Positions 7,177-16,024 are shown, counted from the stretch's first letter. The stretch: DNA of 64,000 nucleotides from Stutzerimonas nosocomialis (GCF_005876855.1 NZ_QLAE01000004.1:62001-126000), one strand, 5' to 3'. The notes: generated by a model from the letters alone, not told the origin. Program-made: numbers and translations.

Positions 7177-10077
7177 CTAGGCGTTCATCAGTTTCAGCAC
7201 CCCGGCCACCAGCGTTTCTATAGCGAAGGGCTTCGTCAGCACCTGCATCCCCTCTCCGAGGGAACCGTTTCCAAGTGCTGCGTTTTCCGCATAGCCGGTG
7301 ATGAACAGCGTCTTCAGGTCGGGCCGGACTTCCCGGCCGGCATCGGCCATCTGCCGGCCATTCATGCCTCCCGGCAGCCCCACGTCGGTGATCAGCAGGT
7401 CGATGCTCACATCGGACCTCAGCACCTTCAGCCCGGCGACGCTGTCGGACGCCTCGAGGAGCGTATAGCCAAGATCGCCCAGCGCGTCCTTCAACAGCAG
7501 GCGTACCGTCGGCTCGTCATCCACGATCAGTATCGTGCCGCAGCCCTGCGCGAGTGCGGCGGACCCGCCGGCCGGCTCGACCGCGCCCTGGCCCGCGCTG
7601 CCTTGGAAACGAGGCAGATAGATGCGCATCGAGGTGCCCCTCCCGACCTCGGAATCGACGCGCACCTGGCCGCCGGACTGCTTGGCGAAGCCGTAGATCA
7701 TCGACAGCCCGAGCCCGGTGCCCTGGCCGATGGGCTTGGTGGTGAAGAACGGGTCGAACGCCTTGGCGATGAGCTCCGGCGACATGCCCGTACCGGTGTC
7801 CGTCACACGCACCGACAGGTACTGCCCCTCGGGAAGATCGAGGGCGCCGGCCTCGTCACCGACCAGCCGATGGTTGGCCGTTTCGATGATGATGCGCCCG
7901 CCGTCCGGCATCGCATCGCGCGAATTGATGCAGAGATTGAGGACCGCATTTTCGAGCTGGCTCGCGTCCACGAACGCCGGCCACAGCGCCTCGGCGCAGG
8001 CAGTCTCCACCTGGATGCCGGGGCCGACGGTCCGCTGGATCAGCTCGATCATACCGTCGACCAGCGCATTCACGTCGACCGGTCTCGGATCCAGCGTCTG
8101 GCGCCGGGAGAAGGCCAGGAGCCGGTGCGTCAAGGCAGCGGCACGCTTCGCCGCGTCCTGGGCCACGACCATGTACTTGTCGACATCGCTCGTGCGTCCT
8201 TGGGCGATTCGCAAGCTCGTCAGCTCCAACGCGCCCGTGATGCCTGCCAGGAGATTATTGAAATCATGGGCCAGTCCCCCCGTCAGCTGGCCGACCGCTT
8301 CCATCTTCTGGGACTGGCGCAGCTTGTCCTCGGCCTGGAGCAACTCCGCGGTCCGTTCGGCCACGCGCTGTTCCAGCGTTTCGTTCAGCGCCCGCAGCGC
8401 GGCGGTCGCGCGGTCGCGTTCGGCCTCGATGGAACGCCGATCCTCGACGTCGATCAGCACGCCGGGAAAGTTGAGGGGCGTGCCGTCCTTGCCATGGTCC
8501 ACACGGCCGTTCGCCTCGATCCAGTAGTACTTTCCATCGGCGCGCCGGACCCGGTACTGGTGGGCATAGGCGCCCCCGCGGTTGATCGCCTCGTCGATCG
8601 CCGCGATCAGCCCCTCGCGGTCCTCCGGGTGTACCGTGGCGATTACTTGCTCGAGGCTGAGCCTCTGGCGGCCAAGCGCCGGGTCCAGGCCGAAGGCCCG
8701 GGCGAAGCCTTCGTCGACAGCGAACCGGTCGGAGGGCAGGTCCCAGTTCCAGGTGCCGATGATGGCCCCGGCGGCAAGGGCCAGCTGGACACGCTCCACG
8801 TTTTCGCGTGCGATCGACTCGCTGACCTTCAGGCGCTCTTCGGCAATCCGTCGCTGGGTGACGTCACTGAACAGAATCGCGATCTGCCGTTCGGCCGGAT
8901 CTCCGACCCGGACCGCCCGGACCTCGAACCAGCGATTGAAGGCTTGGGCGTAGCTCTCGAAGTAGGCCGGCTCCCCGGTCTTGGCGACGTGTCCGTAGGT
9001 GTCGAACCAGAACTGCTCCAGTTCGGGCGCGAACTCAGTCACCCACTGGCCACGCAGATCCACCCCGGCCTGACGCTCGAAGGCAGGGTTCGCCTCGACG
9101 AATCGATAGTCCACCGGCTTATCGCTCTCGTCGAACTTGACCTGAACGATCGCGAACCCCGCCTCGATCGTTTCCAGGATGGTCCTGAAGCGCTCCTCGC
9201 TCTGGTGCAGTGCCGCTTCGGCCGCGCGCATGCGGGTCAGATCGAGCATCGCGCCGATCATCCGCACCGCCCGGCCCTCGGCATCGCGAATCACCTGCCC
9301 GCGGTCCAGCACATCGGCGTAAGAGCCGTCCAGGCGCAGGAACCGGTACTCATCGGTCCAGGTGGTGCCGCCTCCATCGATGACCGCGTGGATCGAGGCG
9401 TCGATGCGCGCCCGGTCGTCGGCGTGGATGTGCGCGATCCACCAGTCGCCCGAGGTGTCGATATCGGTCAGGGAGTAGCCGTACGCGTCCTTGAGCGCAT
9501 CGTTCCACAGCACCTGGTTGGTCGCGAGGTCCCAATCCCAGACCGCGTCGTTGGTGGCTTTGGTCGCCAGCCGATAGCGCTGCTGGGTCTCCTCGATCGC
9601 CCGGCTCGCCAGGTGCTCGTTGGTGCGATCGCGCAGTACCCACAGGTAGCCGAGGTGCGCGCCCTGGTCATCGTGGAGCGGAGCGATATCGCCCGACGCC
9701 CAGACCTGCTGGCCATCCTGGCGCAGGTACCAGCGCTCGTCCGAAGCGCGCCCGTGCTCCCGGGCTGTCTGCATCTGCTCGTCGAGCAGGCGACCGGCCT
9801 GGTCTTCGGGCGTGAGGATCAGTGCGGCGCGCTGCCCTCTCATCTGCTCGGCGGACCAGCCGAACATGCGCTGCGCACCCGCGCTCCAGCCGGAGACGCC
9901 GCCGGCCGGAGTGATCGAGATGATGGCCAGCTCGACGGTGCCATCGACTATCGAAGATTGGCGTGCCGCGCCGGCCAATGCCGTCTGGCTGGCCCTTCGC
10001 TCGGTCTCTTCCAGCGCCGTTCGCAGGCGCACCACCTCGGCCTCAAGCTCCTGTCGAGTCAGATTTTCCAGAGCCAT
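7177..10077 (-). CDS. Hybrid sensor histidine kinase: four PAS domains, HisKA, HATPase and receiver
   Basis: A 966-residue soluble hybrid kinase with no membrane segment. The order is: short coiled start (1-40); PAS 1 (about 45-160); PAS 2 (about 165-285, RYRLATKATNDAVWDWDLAT); PAS 3 (about 290-420); PAS 4 with PAC (about 435-560, GTWNWDLPSDRFAVDEGFAR); coiled linker; HisKA with the H-box LAHDFNNLLAGITG (about 607); HATPase with N-box NLCINSRDAMPDGG and G-boxes DTGTGMSPE and GTGLGLSMIYGFAKQSGG (about 715-815); and a C-terminal receiver beginning ILIVDDEPTVR with TDVGLPGGMNG (about 850-965). The HDFNN box and fused receiver are typical of PAS-sensing kinases that respond to redox, light or small ligands. 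No cognate regulator gene is adjacent. A decayed fragment resembling its ATPase region lies at 12.3 kb. Confidence 0.92.
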   Translation of the reverse strand: MALENLTRQELEAEVVRLRTALEETERRASQTALAGAARQSSIVDGTVELAIISITPAGGVSGWSAGAQRMFGWSAEQMRGQRAALILTPEDQAGRLLDEQMQTAREHGRASDERWYLRQDGQQVWASGDIAPLHDDQGAHLGYLWVLRDRTNEHLASRAIEETQQRYRLATKATNDAVWDWDLATNQVLWNDALKDAYGYSLTDIDTSGDWWIAHIHADDRARIDASIHAVIDGGGTTWTDEYRFLRLDGSYADVLDRGQVIRDAEGRAVRMIGAMLDLTRMRAAEAALHQSEERFRTILETIEAGFAIVQVKFDESDKPVDYRFVEANPAFERQAGVDLRGQWVTEFAPELEQFWFDTYGHVAKTGEPAYFESYAQAFNRWFEVRAVRVGDPAERQIAILFSDVTQRRIAEERLKVSESIARENVERVQLALAAGAIIGTWNWDLPSDRFAVDEGFARAFGLDPALGRQRLSLEQVIATVHPEDREGLIAAIDEAINRGGAYAHQYRVRRADGKYYWIEANGRVDHGKDGTPLNFPGVLIDVEDRRSIEAERDRATAALRALNETLEQRVAERTAELLQAEDKLRQSQKMEAVGQLTGGLAHDFNNLLAGITGALELTSLRIAQGRTSDVDKYMVVAQDAAKRAAALTHRLLAFSRRQTLDPRPVDVNALVDGMIELIQRTVGPGIQVETACAEALWPAFVDASQLENAVLNLCINSRDAMPDGGRIIIETANHRLVGDEAGALDLPEGQYLSVRVTDTGTGMSPELIAKAFDPFFTTKPIGQGTGLGLSMIYGFAKQSGGQVRVDSEVGRGTSMRIYLPRFQGSAGQGAVEPAGGSAALAQGCGTILIVDDEPTVRLLLKDALGDLGYTLLEASDSVAGLKVLRSDVSIDLLITDVGLPGGMNGRQMADAGREVRPDLKTLFITGYAENAALGNGSLGEGMQVLTKPFAIETLVAGVLKLMNA

Positions 10078-10244
10078 GGCTACCTTGTATCGAGGGCGGA
10101 GTGGGGGAGACGCAATTTTTTCGCGCGCACAATCAGATCAGAAACGGCCGGGCTTTGCACTCGAGCCATCGGCGCTGGCGCCGGTACGTCCGTCAAGCAC
10201 GACGCCTTTCGCTCGCCACCAAACCCTTTGGAGAACCCGTCACG

Positions 10245-10867
10245 ATGGACATCCCGCTGACCCTCTCGTTCATTGCCGCCGCGGCCCTTCTGGCGGTCAC
10301 GCCTGGTGTGGATACCGCCATCGTGTTCCGGGCGACGGTGAGCGGGCGCCGCCAGGCGCTCATGGCAACGCTGGGCATCGCGTCGGGCTGTCTGATCTGG
10401 GGCGCAGCGGTATCCCTCGGGCTCGGCGCGCTGCTGCTCGCCTCCGAGACGGCCTATACCCTGGTCAAGCTCGCAGGGGCGGCCTACCTGATCTGGCTGG
10501 GCTCGCCCCTGCTGTTCAAGCCGCGCGCGGCGTTCGAGTCCGAGGCGGGCAAGGCGCCTTCGTCACCGTGCGGCGATGCGTTCTGGCGTGGCTTCCTGAC
10601 CAACGCGCTCAACCCCAAGGTCGGCGTGTTCTAGTCACCTTCCTCCCCCAGTTCATACCGCCGGCCGCCAGCGTGGCCGGCTATTGCTTCGCCCTCGCCT
10701 GCATCCACGTCGGGCTGACCCTGGCCTGGTTCGCCATCCTGATCGCCGCCACGATTCTCCTGGGCAAAGCCATGCGCCGCCCTTCCCTGATGAAAACGCT
10801 GGATCGCGTGACGGGAGGCGTTCTCGTCGCGTTTGGATTCCGGCTTGCGGTGTCGACCGGGCGCTGA
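10245..10867 (+). pseudogene. LysE/RhtB-family amino-acid exporter, frameshifted
   Basis: From ATG 10245 (MDIPLTLSFIAAAALLAVTPG) a LysE/RhtB exporter reads normally for about 128 residues, to FLTNALNPKVGVF, then meets a TAG at 10632. The +1 frame resumes at once with VTFLPQFIPPAASVAGYCFALACIHVG and runs to 10867. The family pattern at this spot is NPKVxxFYVTFLPQF, so one base is missing in the TAC codon for tyrosine. Both halves are intact apart from this base, so the lesion is recent or a sequencing error. The normal product would be a six-helix inner-membrane exporter of amino acids or homoserine lactone-like compounds. The intact paralogue at 10916-11542 may cover its role. Confidence 0.82.
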
Positions 10868-10915
10868 AAGGCGAGGCGCAGACATCGCTGGATCGCTCCA
10901 TACAACCGCGCGGGC

Positions 10916-11542
10916 TCATACCTGCGAGACCAGCGCGAGGCGCAGGGCGAAGCCGATCAGCAGCGCGCCGAACAGGCGTTGCTGCGCGCGCTGGAGCGCC
11001 GGGCTCTGTTCGAGCCAGCGCCCGATCAAGGCACCCGCCAGCGCGTAGCTGGTGTCGAACAGCAACCCCACCAGCACCAGGGTGACGCCCAGCACGGCGA
11101 ACTGGCTGGCGACCGGCCCGGCGCCGGCATCGATGAATTGCGGCAGCAGCAGCGAGCAGAACAGCAGCGCCTTGGGGTTGAGCAGGTTGGTCAGCACGCC
11201 CTGGCGAAACGCGGCGCCGAGCGACAGCGACGCGCCCCCGGCCCCGTCGACCGAAAGCGCCCGCGCCTCGGCGCGGAACATGCCCAGCCCCAGCCAGAGC
11301 AGGTAGCCCGCCCCCAGCAGGCGTACCGCATCGAACGTCCAGGGCACCGCCCTGAACAGCGATGCCAGCCCCATCGCCGCGAAGGCCACATGGCCGCTGC
11401 GCGCGACCGCCAGACCGGCCGCCGTGGACAGCGCCCTGCTGCGTCCCGCGCGTGCGCCGGTCTGCAGCAGGAGCAGCATGTCGGGCCCCGGCAGCAACAG
11501 CACCACCGCCAGCGCCAGCACGAACATCCCCAGGTTTTCCAT
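10916..11542 (-). CDS. LysE/RhtB-family exporter
   Basis: A 208-residue inner-membrane protein with about six hydrophobic segments. It has the LysE/RhtB N-terminal pattern (LLLPGPDMLLLLQTGARAGRSRALSTAAGLA, about residues 17-47) and the conserved GVLTNLLNPKALLFCSLLLPQFI stretch near 129-151. It would export amino acids or derivatives. It is divergent from the Lrp/AsnC regulator at 11672, with a 129-base shared promoter region, a common arrangement in which the regulator senses the exported amino acid. The substrate is unknown. It lies tail-to-tail with the frameshifted paralogue at 10245-10867; the two are not close copies. Confidence 0.87.
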   Translation of the reverse strand: MENLGMFVLALAVVLLLPGPDMLLLLQTGARAGRSRALSTAAGLAVARSGHVAFAAMGLASLFRAVPWTFDAVRLLGAGYLLWLGLGMFRAEARALSVDGAGGASLSLGAAFRQGVLTNLLNPKALLFCSLLLPQFIDAGAGPVASQFAVLGVTLVLVGLLFDTSYALAGALIGRWLEQSPALQRAQQRLFGALLIGFALRLALVSQV

Positions 11543-11671
11543 CTTCCAGCCCCCTCCGCAGACACCTCAAATGCTACGGCGGGAGGACGGGACAGGTGCT
11601 TGCGTAATACGCTACCGAAAGGCACATTATTGGTTTTTAATGCCAGATATCAGCGAATAAACAGGTCATTC

Positions 11672-12163
11672 ATGCCAAGAAATCCGAAAGCCAGCCTCGA
11701 CTCCTATGACCGTCGCATCCTTGCGGCACTGCAACGGGACGGGCGACTGTCCAACGTCGATCTCGCCGACCGTATCGGCCTCTCGGCGTCGCCCTGCCTG
11801 CGCCGGGTGAAGATGCTCGAAGACACGGGGGTGATCTCGGGCTACCAGGCGACCCTCGACCCGGACGCCATAGGCCTGGGGCTGACGGTGTTTGTCGGGA
11901 TCAAGGTCGAACGGCATCATGAGGAGGAGGCGGAACGCTTCCGCCAGGCCGTGTCGGCGTTGCCGGAGGTGCTGTCCGCCTACCTGGTGTCCGGGGAATC
12001 GGATTTCCTGCTCCATGTCGTCGTTCAGGACCTGCGCGACTACGAGCGCTTCCTGACCGAGGTGCTGCTGAAGCTGCCCGGGGTGCGCGACATCCGCAGC
12101 AATTTCGCGATCCAGACGGTGAAGGCCCAGGGCCCGCTGCCGCTGGGACATCTGCCCGCCTGA
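11672..12163 (+). CDS. Lrp/AsnC-family transcriptional regulator
   Basis: A 163-residue Lrp/AsnC protein. The N-terminal winged HTH is LDSYDRRILAALQRDGRLSNVDLADRIGLSASPCLRRVKMLEDTGVISGY (about 9-58). A RAM ligand-binding domain follows (about 70-150), with SGESDFLLHVVVQDLRDYERF as its core. I start at ATG 11672; the much longer ORF upstream is antisense shadow of the exporter. It is divergently transcribed from the LysE-type exporter, which it probably regulates in response to an amino acid. The ligand is unknown. Confidence 0.9.
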   Translation: MPRNPKASLDSYDRRILAALQRDGRLSNVDLADRIGLSASPCLRRVKMLEDTGVISGYQATLDPDAIGLGLTVFVGIKVERHHEEEAERFRQAVSALPEVLSAYLVSGESDFLLHVVVQDLRDYERFLTEVLLKLPGVRDIRSNFAIQTVKAQGPLPLGHLPA

Positions 12164-12256
12164 ACCCGACCATTGGAGCAGGCCGCTGGGCCCGGCGGCG
12201 GCAGCACCCGCGCGTGCGGTCATGCCCTGTGCTTTGGATGCGCCAAGTGAATCCAG

Positions 12257-12310
12257 GGGCGCCTCGCGGCGCCATTCGCGTCAAGACCAGGCCTCCCCGA
12301 CCGCACCCAC
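12257..12310. repeat. Dispersed intergenic repeat, copy A
   Basis: The stretch around GGCGCCATTCGCG-TCAAGACCAG is matched by a second copy at about 13064-13116 (GGCGCCATTCGCGGTCAAGACCAG followed by similar bases). Copy A is preceded by a short hairpin, GGCGCC-TCGC-GGCGCC (12258-12273). The two copies lie in the same orientation in non-coding DNA on either side of the 154-residue ORF. I read them as a small dispersed intergenic repeat of unknown origin. Confidence 0.5.
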
Positions 12311-12390
12311 GACCTCGGAGTCGACACGCACCCGGCCGCCGGACTGCGGGCGAAACCACAGATCATCGACGGCTCGCCCGGGGCGAACCG
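12311..12390 (-). pseudogene. Decayed histidine-kinase HATPase fragment
   Basis: On the minus strand this stretch reads roughly VDDLWFRPQSGGRVRVDSE. It aligns with the SMIYGFAKQSGGQVRVDSEV segment of the hybrid kinase at 7177-10077. The DNA is also clearly similar over about 70 bases to positions near 7650-7725. No open frame surrounds it. It is a relic of a related kinase gene, either a partial duplication or the remains of a lost paralogue. Confidence 0.55.
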
Positions 12391-12414
12391 GGACCGCCGC
12401 GTGGCAAGGCGACG

Positions 12415-12879
12415 TCAGTTGCTCGGACGCTGCTTGGTCGAGTCCAGCTCGGCTTTTTGCCGGGTGGTGATTTCGGTGATCTTCGCGGATTTCTCGATGG
12501 CGAAGTCGAAGACGTCCTGCATCTTCGCGAGCGCTTCGGTCGGCGTACCGTTCAGGCCGCCTTTGGCCGCCCAGTCGAAATTCCAGACGCCGGAGAGATC
12601 GTCCGCACCCGCGACGTCATGGGTTTCGATCGCCGTGAATACGTTGGGGTGTCGCTGCATGTACTGGGCGGCCTGCTTCACGTCGGCAGGAACCTTGCCC
12701 GCGGTATCGCCGGCAAGCTGAGCGAGTTCCTTGCCGGTAATCGCAGACTTGCCGTGCTGTCGCATGTAATCGGCGATGAGCTGGCTCGACCTGGCGATAT
12801 CCAGCTTGCTGTCGAAGATCGAACCGGACGACGGCGCAGGGACAAAGTCCCCGCCAGTGGGTGATACGGTAGAAGACAT
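12415..12879 (-). CDS. Conserved hypothetical protein, type III translocator/NolX-like motif
   Basis: A 154-residue soluble protein without signal peptide or membrane segment, and with a Ser/Gly/Pro-rich N-terminus. The middle (about 35-105) resembles repeats seen in HrpF/NolX-type and other type III-secreted proteins: an SAITGKELAQLA helix, DVKQAAQYMQRHPNVF, then IETHDVAGADDLSGVWNF. The C-terminus is charged and helical. Coding composition matches the chromosome. It stands alone between repeat-bearing intergenic stretches, with no secretion genes nearby. The family link is by eye only; treat the function as unknown. Confidence 0.6.
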   Translation of the reverse strand: MSSTVSPTGGDFVPAPSSGSIFDSKLDIARSSQLIADYMRQHGKSAITGKELAQLAGDTAGKVPADVKQAAQYMQRHPNVFTAIETHDVAGADDLSGVWNFDWAAKGGLNGTPTEALAKMQDVFDFAIEKSAKITEITTRQKAELDSTKQRPSN

Positions 12880-13021
12880 CGGCCCTGCTCCCTCAATGGA
12901 TTAATGACGCATCGCAACAACCGCAAATGATGATGACCGGCTTGACGCTAGCACGGTGCAAACAGCGGCTGCGAAGCGCTTCACATCAATTCACAAGGTC
13001 TCGCATCGCTTCACGGCTCGG

Positions 13022-13047
13022 GCTCGCGGTCTTGACCGCGAGCTTTT
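13022..13047 (+). terminator. Hairpin followed by T run
   Basis: GCTCGCGGTC-TT-GACCGCGAGC (13022-13043) is a perfect 10-bp stem with a two-base loop, followed by TTTT. It is terminator-like on the plus strand, but no plus-strand gene ends just before it. It shares bases with the dispersed repeat (GGTCAAGACC region) and may be part of that repeat instead. Confidence 0.45.
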
Positions 13048-13059
13048 GATGCGCACAAC

Positions 13060-13116
13060 GGAGTCCGGCGGCGCCATTCGCGGTCAAGACCAGACATCCC
13101 AGACCGCGCCACGGCA
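13060..13116. repeat. Dispersed intergenic repeat, copy B
   Basis: This is the second copy of the repeat at 12257-12310, sharing GGCGCCATTCGCG and TCAAGACCAG plus flanking similarity. It sits just upstream of the rhlE stop codon in otherwise featureless DNA. Confidence 0.5.
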
Positions 13117-13148
13117 TTCATTCCCGACGTACGGGGGCGCGAACAGCG

Positions 13149-14474
13149 CTAGCGCTTCTTGCCCGCTTTGCCGCCCCCCAGGCTCGGCACCTTGCGGACC
13201 GGTCTGGCGTTGGGCTTTTCGCTTTCATCGAACCAGTTGCCCAGGTGAATCTTGCCTTTGCCGGGTGCGGCGTCCTTCTTCTTGGGCTTTTTCGGTTTCT
13301 TGATGATCTGCCCGCCGAGCACCGTGGTGGGTACCCGGTGGTCGGGGATGAAGCCGGGCTCGTCGCGGCGGCGCAGGACCTGGCCGATCAGCGTTTCGAT
13401 GGCGGCCAGCTGGTCGACCTCGTCGGCCGCGACCAGCGACAGGGCCTTGCCGCTGCAGCCGGCGCGCCCGGTGCGGCCGATGCGGTGCACGTAGTCCTCG
13501 GCGACGATGGGCAAATCGAAGTTCACCACCAGCGGCAGGTCATGGATGTCCAGGCCGCGCGCGGCGACGTCGGTGGCGACGAGGATCTGCACCTCGCCGG
13601 CCTTGAAGCGCTCCAGTGCGCGCAGGCGCGAAGGCTGGGGCTTGTCGCCGTGGATCGAGTCGCTGGAGACGCCCTGCGCCTGCAGCTCCTCGACGAGCTG
13701 GTCGACGCCCTTGCGGGTCTTGACGAAGACCAGCGCCTGGCCCCAGCGGTTCTCGGCGAGCAGGTGCAGGAACAGCTCGGCCTTGCGCTTCTTGTCCACC
13801 GGCACCAGCCACTGCTCGACGGTCTTGGCGGCGGCGTTGCGCGGGCTGACCGAGATCGACAGAGGATCGCGCAGCAGCTCGCCCGCCAGCTGGCGGATGG
13901 CATCGGAGAAGGTGGCGGAGAACAGCAGCGTCTGGCGCTTCTTCGGCAGCGCGGCGAACAGCTCGTCCAGTTCGCGGGCAAAGCCCAGGTCGAGCATGCG
14001 GTCGGCTTCGTCCAGCACCAGCGCCTGCAGCTGCTCGAAGCGCACCGCGTTCTGCCGGTAGAGGTCCAGCAGGCGCCCCGGGGTCGCGACCAGCACGTCG
14101 ACGCCCTTGCGCAGCGCCATCATCTGCGGGTTCAGGCTGACGCCGCCGTATACGGCGTAGGTGCGCAGCGGCAAGGCCTCGCCGTAACGGCGGAAGCTCT
14201 CGTGGACCTGCTCGGCCAGCTCGCGGGTCGGCACCAGCACCAGGGCGCGGACGCCGTTGCTGGCGACGTTCGGCCCGGCGGTGGCCAGCCGTTGCAGCAA
14301 CGGCAAGGCGAAGCCGGCGGTCTTGCCGGTGCCGGTCTGCGCGGCGCCCATCAGGTCGCGTCCCTTGAGCACCGCGGGGATCGCCTCGGCCTGGATCGGC
14401 GTCGGGGCGTCGTAGCCGAGGGAATCGAGGGTGCGCAGCAGGGGATCGAAGAGGCCGAGGGCGGCGAAAGTCAT
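13149..14474 (-). CDS. rhlE: RhlE-type DEAD-box RNA helicase
   Basis: A 441-residue ATP-dependent RNA helicase with all DEAD-box motifs: Q motif (GYDAPTPIQAEAIP, about 19-32), motif I AQTGTGKT (about 45), Ia PTRELAEQ (about 80), II DEADRMLDLGF (about 150), III SATF (about 180), V ATDVAARGLDIHDLP (about 295) and VI HRIGRTGRAG (about 325). The basic, lysine-rich C-terminal tail (about 390-441) is usual for RhlE proteins and contacts RNA. It acts in ribosome assembly and mRNA turnover. It is monocistronic here; the next minus-strand gene upstream ends 62 bases away. Confidence 0.92.
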   Translation of the reverse strand: MTFAALGLFDPLLRTLDSLGYDAPTPIQAEAIPAVLKGRDLMGAAQTGTGKTAGFALPLLQRLATAGPNVASNGVRALVLVPTRELAEQVHESFRRYGEALPLRTYAVYGGVSLNPQMMALRKGVDVLVATPGRLLDLYRQNAVRFEQLQALVLDEADRMLDLGFARELDELFAALPKKRQTLLFSATFSDAIRQLAGELLRDPLSISVSPRNAAAKTVEQWLVPVDKKRKAELFLHLLAENRWGQALVFVKTRKGVDQLVEELQAQGVSSDSIHGDKPQPSRLRALERFKAGEVQILVATDVAARGLDIHDLPLVVNFDLPIVAEDYVHRIGRTGRAGCSGKALSLVAADEVDQLAAIETLIGQVLRRRDEPGFIPDHRVPTTVLGGQIIKKPKKPKKKDAAPGKGKIHLGNWFDESEKPNARPVRKVPSLGGGKAGKKR

Positions 14475-14536
14475 GGCAGCAGAACCGGTAGGACGCGAAG
14501 GTCCGCCAGTTTACCTCACGACCGCGCCGCGAGCCT

Positions 14537-15436
14537 TCAGCTCGCCGGTGAGGCCGCCTTCGGCCGACGCCACTGGGGCAGGCCGATCAGCAGCACGGCG
14601 CTGACGATCACCGTCATCGCCAGCCATTCTTCCGGCCCGATGCGCTCGCCGGCGAAGGCGATGCCGAGCAGCACCGCCACCACCGGGTTGACGTAGGCGT
14701 AGCTGGTGGCCGCCGCCGGACGCACGTGCTTGAGCAGGTAGAGATAGGCGCTGAACGCCACGATCGACCCGAGGAAAATCAGGTAGGCCAGCGCACCCCA
14801 CCCAGCCGCCGTCGGCATCTGCTCCAGGCGTTCGCCACTGGCCACGCTGCCGAGCAACAGCACACCGCCACCGACCAGCATCTGCGCGGCGCTGGCCATC
14901 GGCCCGCTGGGCAGCGTGAGGTGCCGGCTCCACATCGAACCGAACGCCCAGCTCGCCGCGGCGAACAGCACCAGCACCGCCCCGAGCGGGCTCGCCTGCA
15001 TGTTGTGGCCGAGGTTGAGCAGCCCGATGCCGACCAGCCCGAGCAGGATGCCGCCCCACTCCAGCGCGGTGGTGCGCTGCCCCCAGAACAGGCCGAACAG
15101 AAGCGCGAACAGCGGCACCGTGGCGATCGCCAGCGCCGCGACACCGGAGGCGACGCCCAGGTGTTCGGCCACGGTCACGCCACCGTTGCCGAAGCTGAGC
15201 AGGAGAATCCCGACGATGCCGGAACTGATCCACTCGCGCCGGCTCGGCGCCGGCGCGCCGCGCCAGCGCAGCCAGGCGAACATCAGGCTGCCGGCGATGA
15301 CGAAGCGCAAGCCGGCGAGCAGCATCGGCGGCCAGGATTCCACCCCGATGCGAATGACCAGATAGGTCGAACCCCAGATCAGATAAAGCGCCAGGAAGGC
15401 GCCCACAAGCAGCAACGGGAAACGGGACGAACGCAT
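14537..15436 (-). CDS. EamA/DMT-family permease (YedA-like)
   Basis: A 299-residue inner-membrane protein with ten predicted helices in two EamA repeats. LYLIWGSTYLVIRIGVESWPP near the N-terminus is the hallmark of the YedA/RhaT-type drug/metabolite transporters. The second repeat starts near residue 145. I chose the ATG at 15436 (MRSSRFPLLL), though ATG 15466 is in frame and possible. It probably exports a metabolite or amino acid; the substrate is unknown. It has no operon partner. Confidence 0.85.
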   Translation of the reverse strand: MRSSRFPLLLVGAFLALYLIWGSTYLVIRIGVESWPPMLLAGLRFVIAGSLMFAWLRWRGAPAPSRREWISSGIVGILLLSFGNGGVTVAEHLGVASGVAALAIATVPLFALLFGLFWGQRTTALEWGGILLGLVGIGLLNLGHNMQASPLGAVLVLFAAASWAFGSMWSRHLTLPSGPMASAAQMLVGGGVLLLGSVASGERLEQMPTAAGWGALAYLIFLGSIVAFSAYLYLLKHVRPAAATSYAYVNPVVAVLLGIAFAGERIGPEEWLAMTVIVSAVLLIGLPQWRRPKAASPAS

Positions 15437-15550
15437 GGCGGCAGCTCGAAAGAGATGGGTGCTCATTCTAGGTAAGGCGCACACGCAAGAATAAGCACAG
15501 ATCAGCCTTTAAAGGCCGGCACAGCAACGCGGCCGCCAAGCCGGGGGCGC

Positions 15551-16024
15551 CTAGAGCAGGAGGCTGCCCTCGACCGGCTGATAGCGGTCGGCCGCGCGAA
15601 TCAGCGATTGCGCCGTCAGCCCGGGCACGCCATAGACGCAGGTGCGCACGCCATGGGCCTGGCGCACCTTGTCGAGCAGCATGTCGAAATCGCCGTCGCC
15701 GGAGGCCAGCACCACCTCGTCGACCCGCGCGGCGGCGTCGAGCACGTCGATGGTGATGCCCACGTCCCAGTCGCCCTTGGCCGAGCCGTCGCTGCGCTGG
15801 ATGTAGGGCTTGAGCTTCACCTCGAAACCCAGGTTGCGCAGGATCTGCTGGAACTGCTGCTGCTTGGCGTCGCCCCGGTCGATGGCATAGGCATAGGCCT
15901 CGACGATGCTGCCGCGCGCGCTGAGCTCGGCCCAGAGCGCGGCGTAGTTGAAGTGCCGGCCATGGGCCTGGCGCACGGTGTAGTAGAGGTTCTGCACGTC
16001 GGCGAACAGGGCGATGCGGTTCAA
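15551..16024 (-). CDS. NYN-domain (PIN-like) protein, possible RNase
   Basis: A 157-residue NYN domain. It starts with the aspartate-bearing strand IALFADVQNLYY, has GDWDVGITIDVL near residue 78 and ends the catalytic core with VVLASGDGDFDMLLDKVR (about 100-117). These acidic residues form the PIN/FLAP-like metal site that suggests RNase activity. I prefer the TTG start at 16024: the protein then begins directly at the first strand, and a GAGG lies about 8 bases upstream. The ATG at 16105 would add 27 unrelated residues. LabA-like NYN proteins are widespread in Pseudomonas and their target is unknown. Confidence 0.8.
   Translation of the reverse strand: MNRIALFADVQNLYYTVRQAHGRHFNYAALWAELSARGSIVEAYAYAIDRGDAKQQQFQQILRNLGFEVKLKPYIQRSDGSAKGDWDVGITIDVLDAAARVDEVVLASGDGDFDMLLDKVRQAHGVRTCVYGVPGLTAQSLIRAADRYQPVEGSLLL

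Noticed and set aside
7156-10260. 1034-codon plus-strand open frame
   Set aside because: It is fully antisense to the hybrid histidine kinase with all motifs intact. It is an artefact of high GC.
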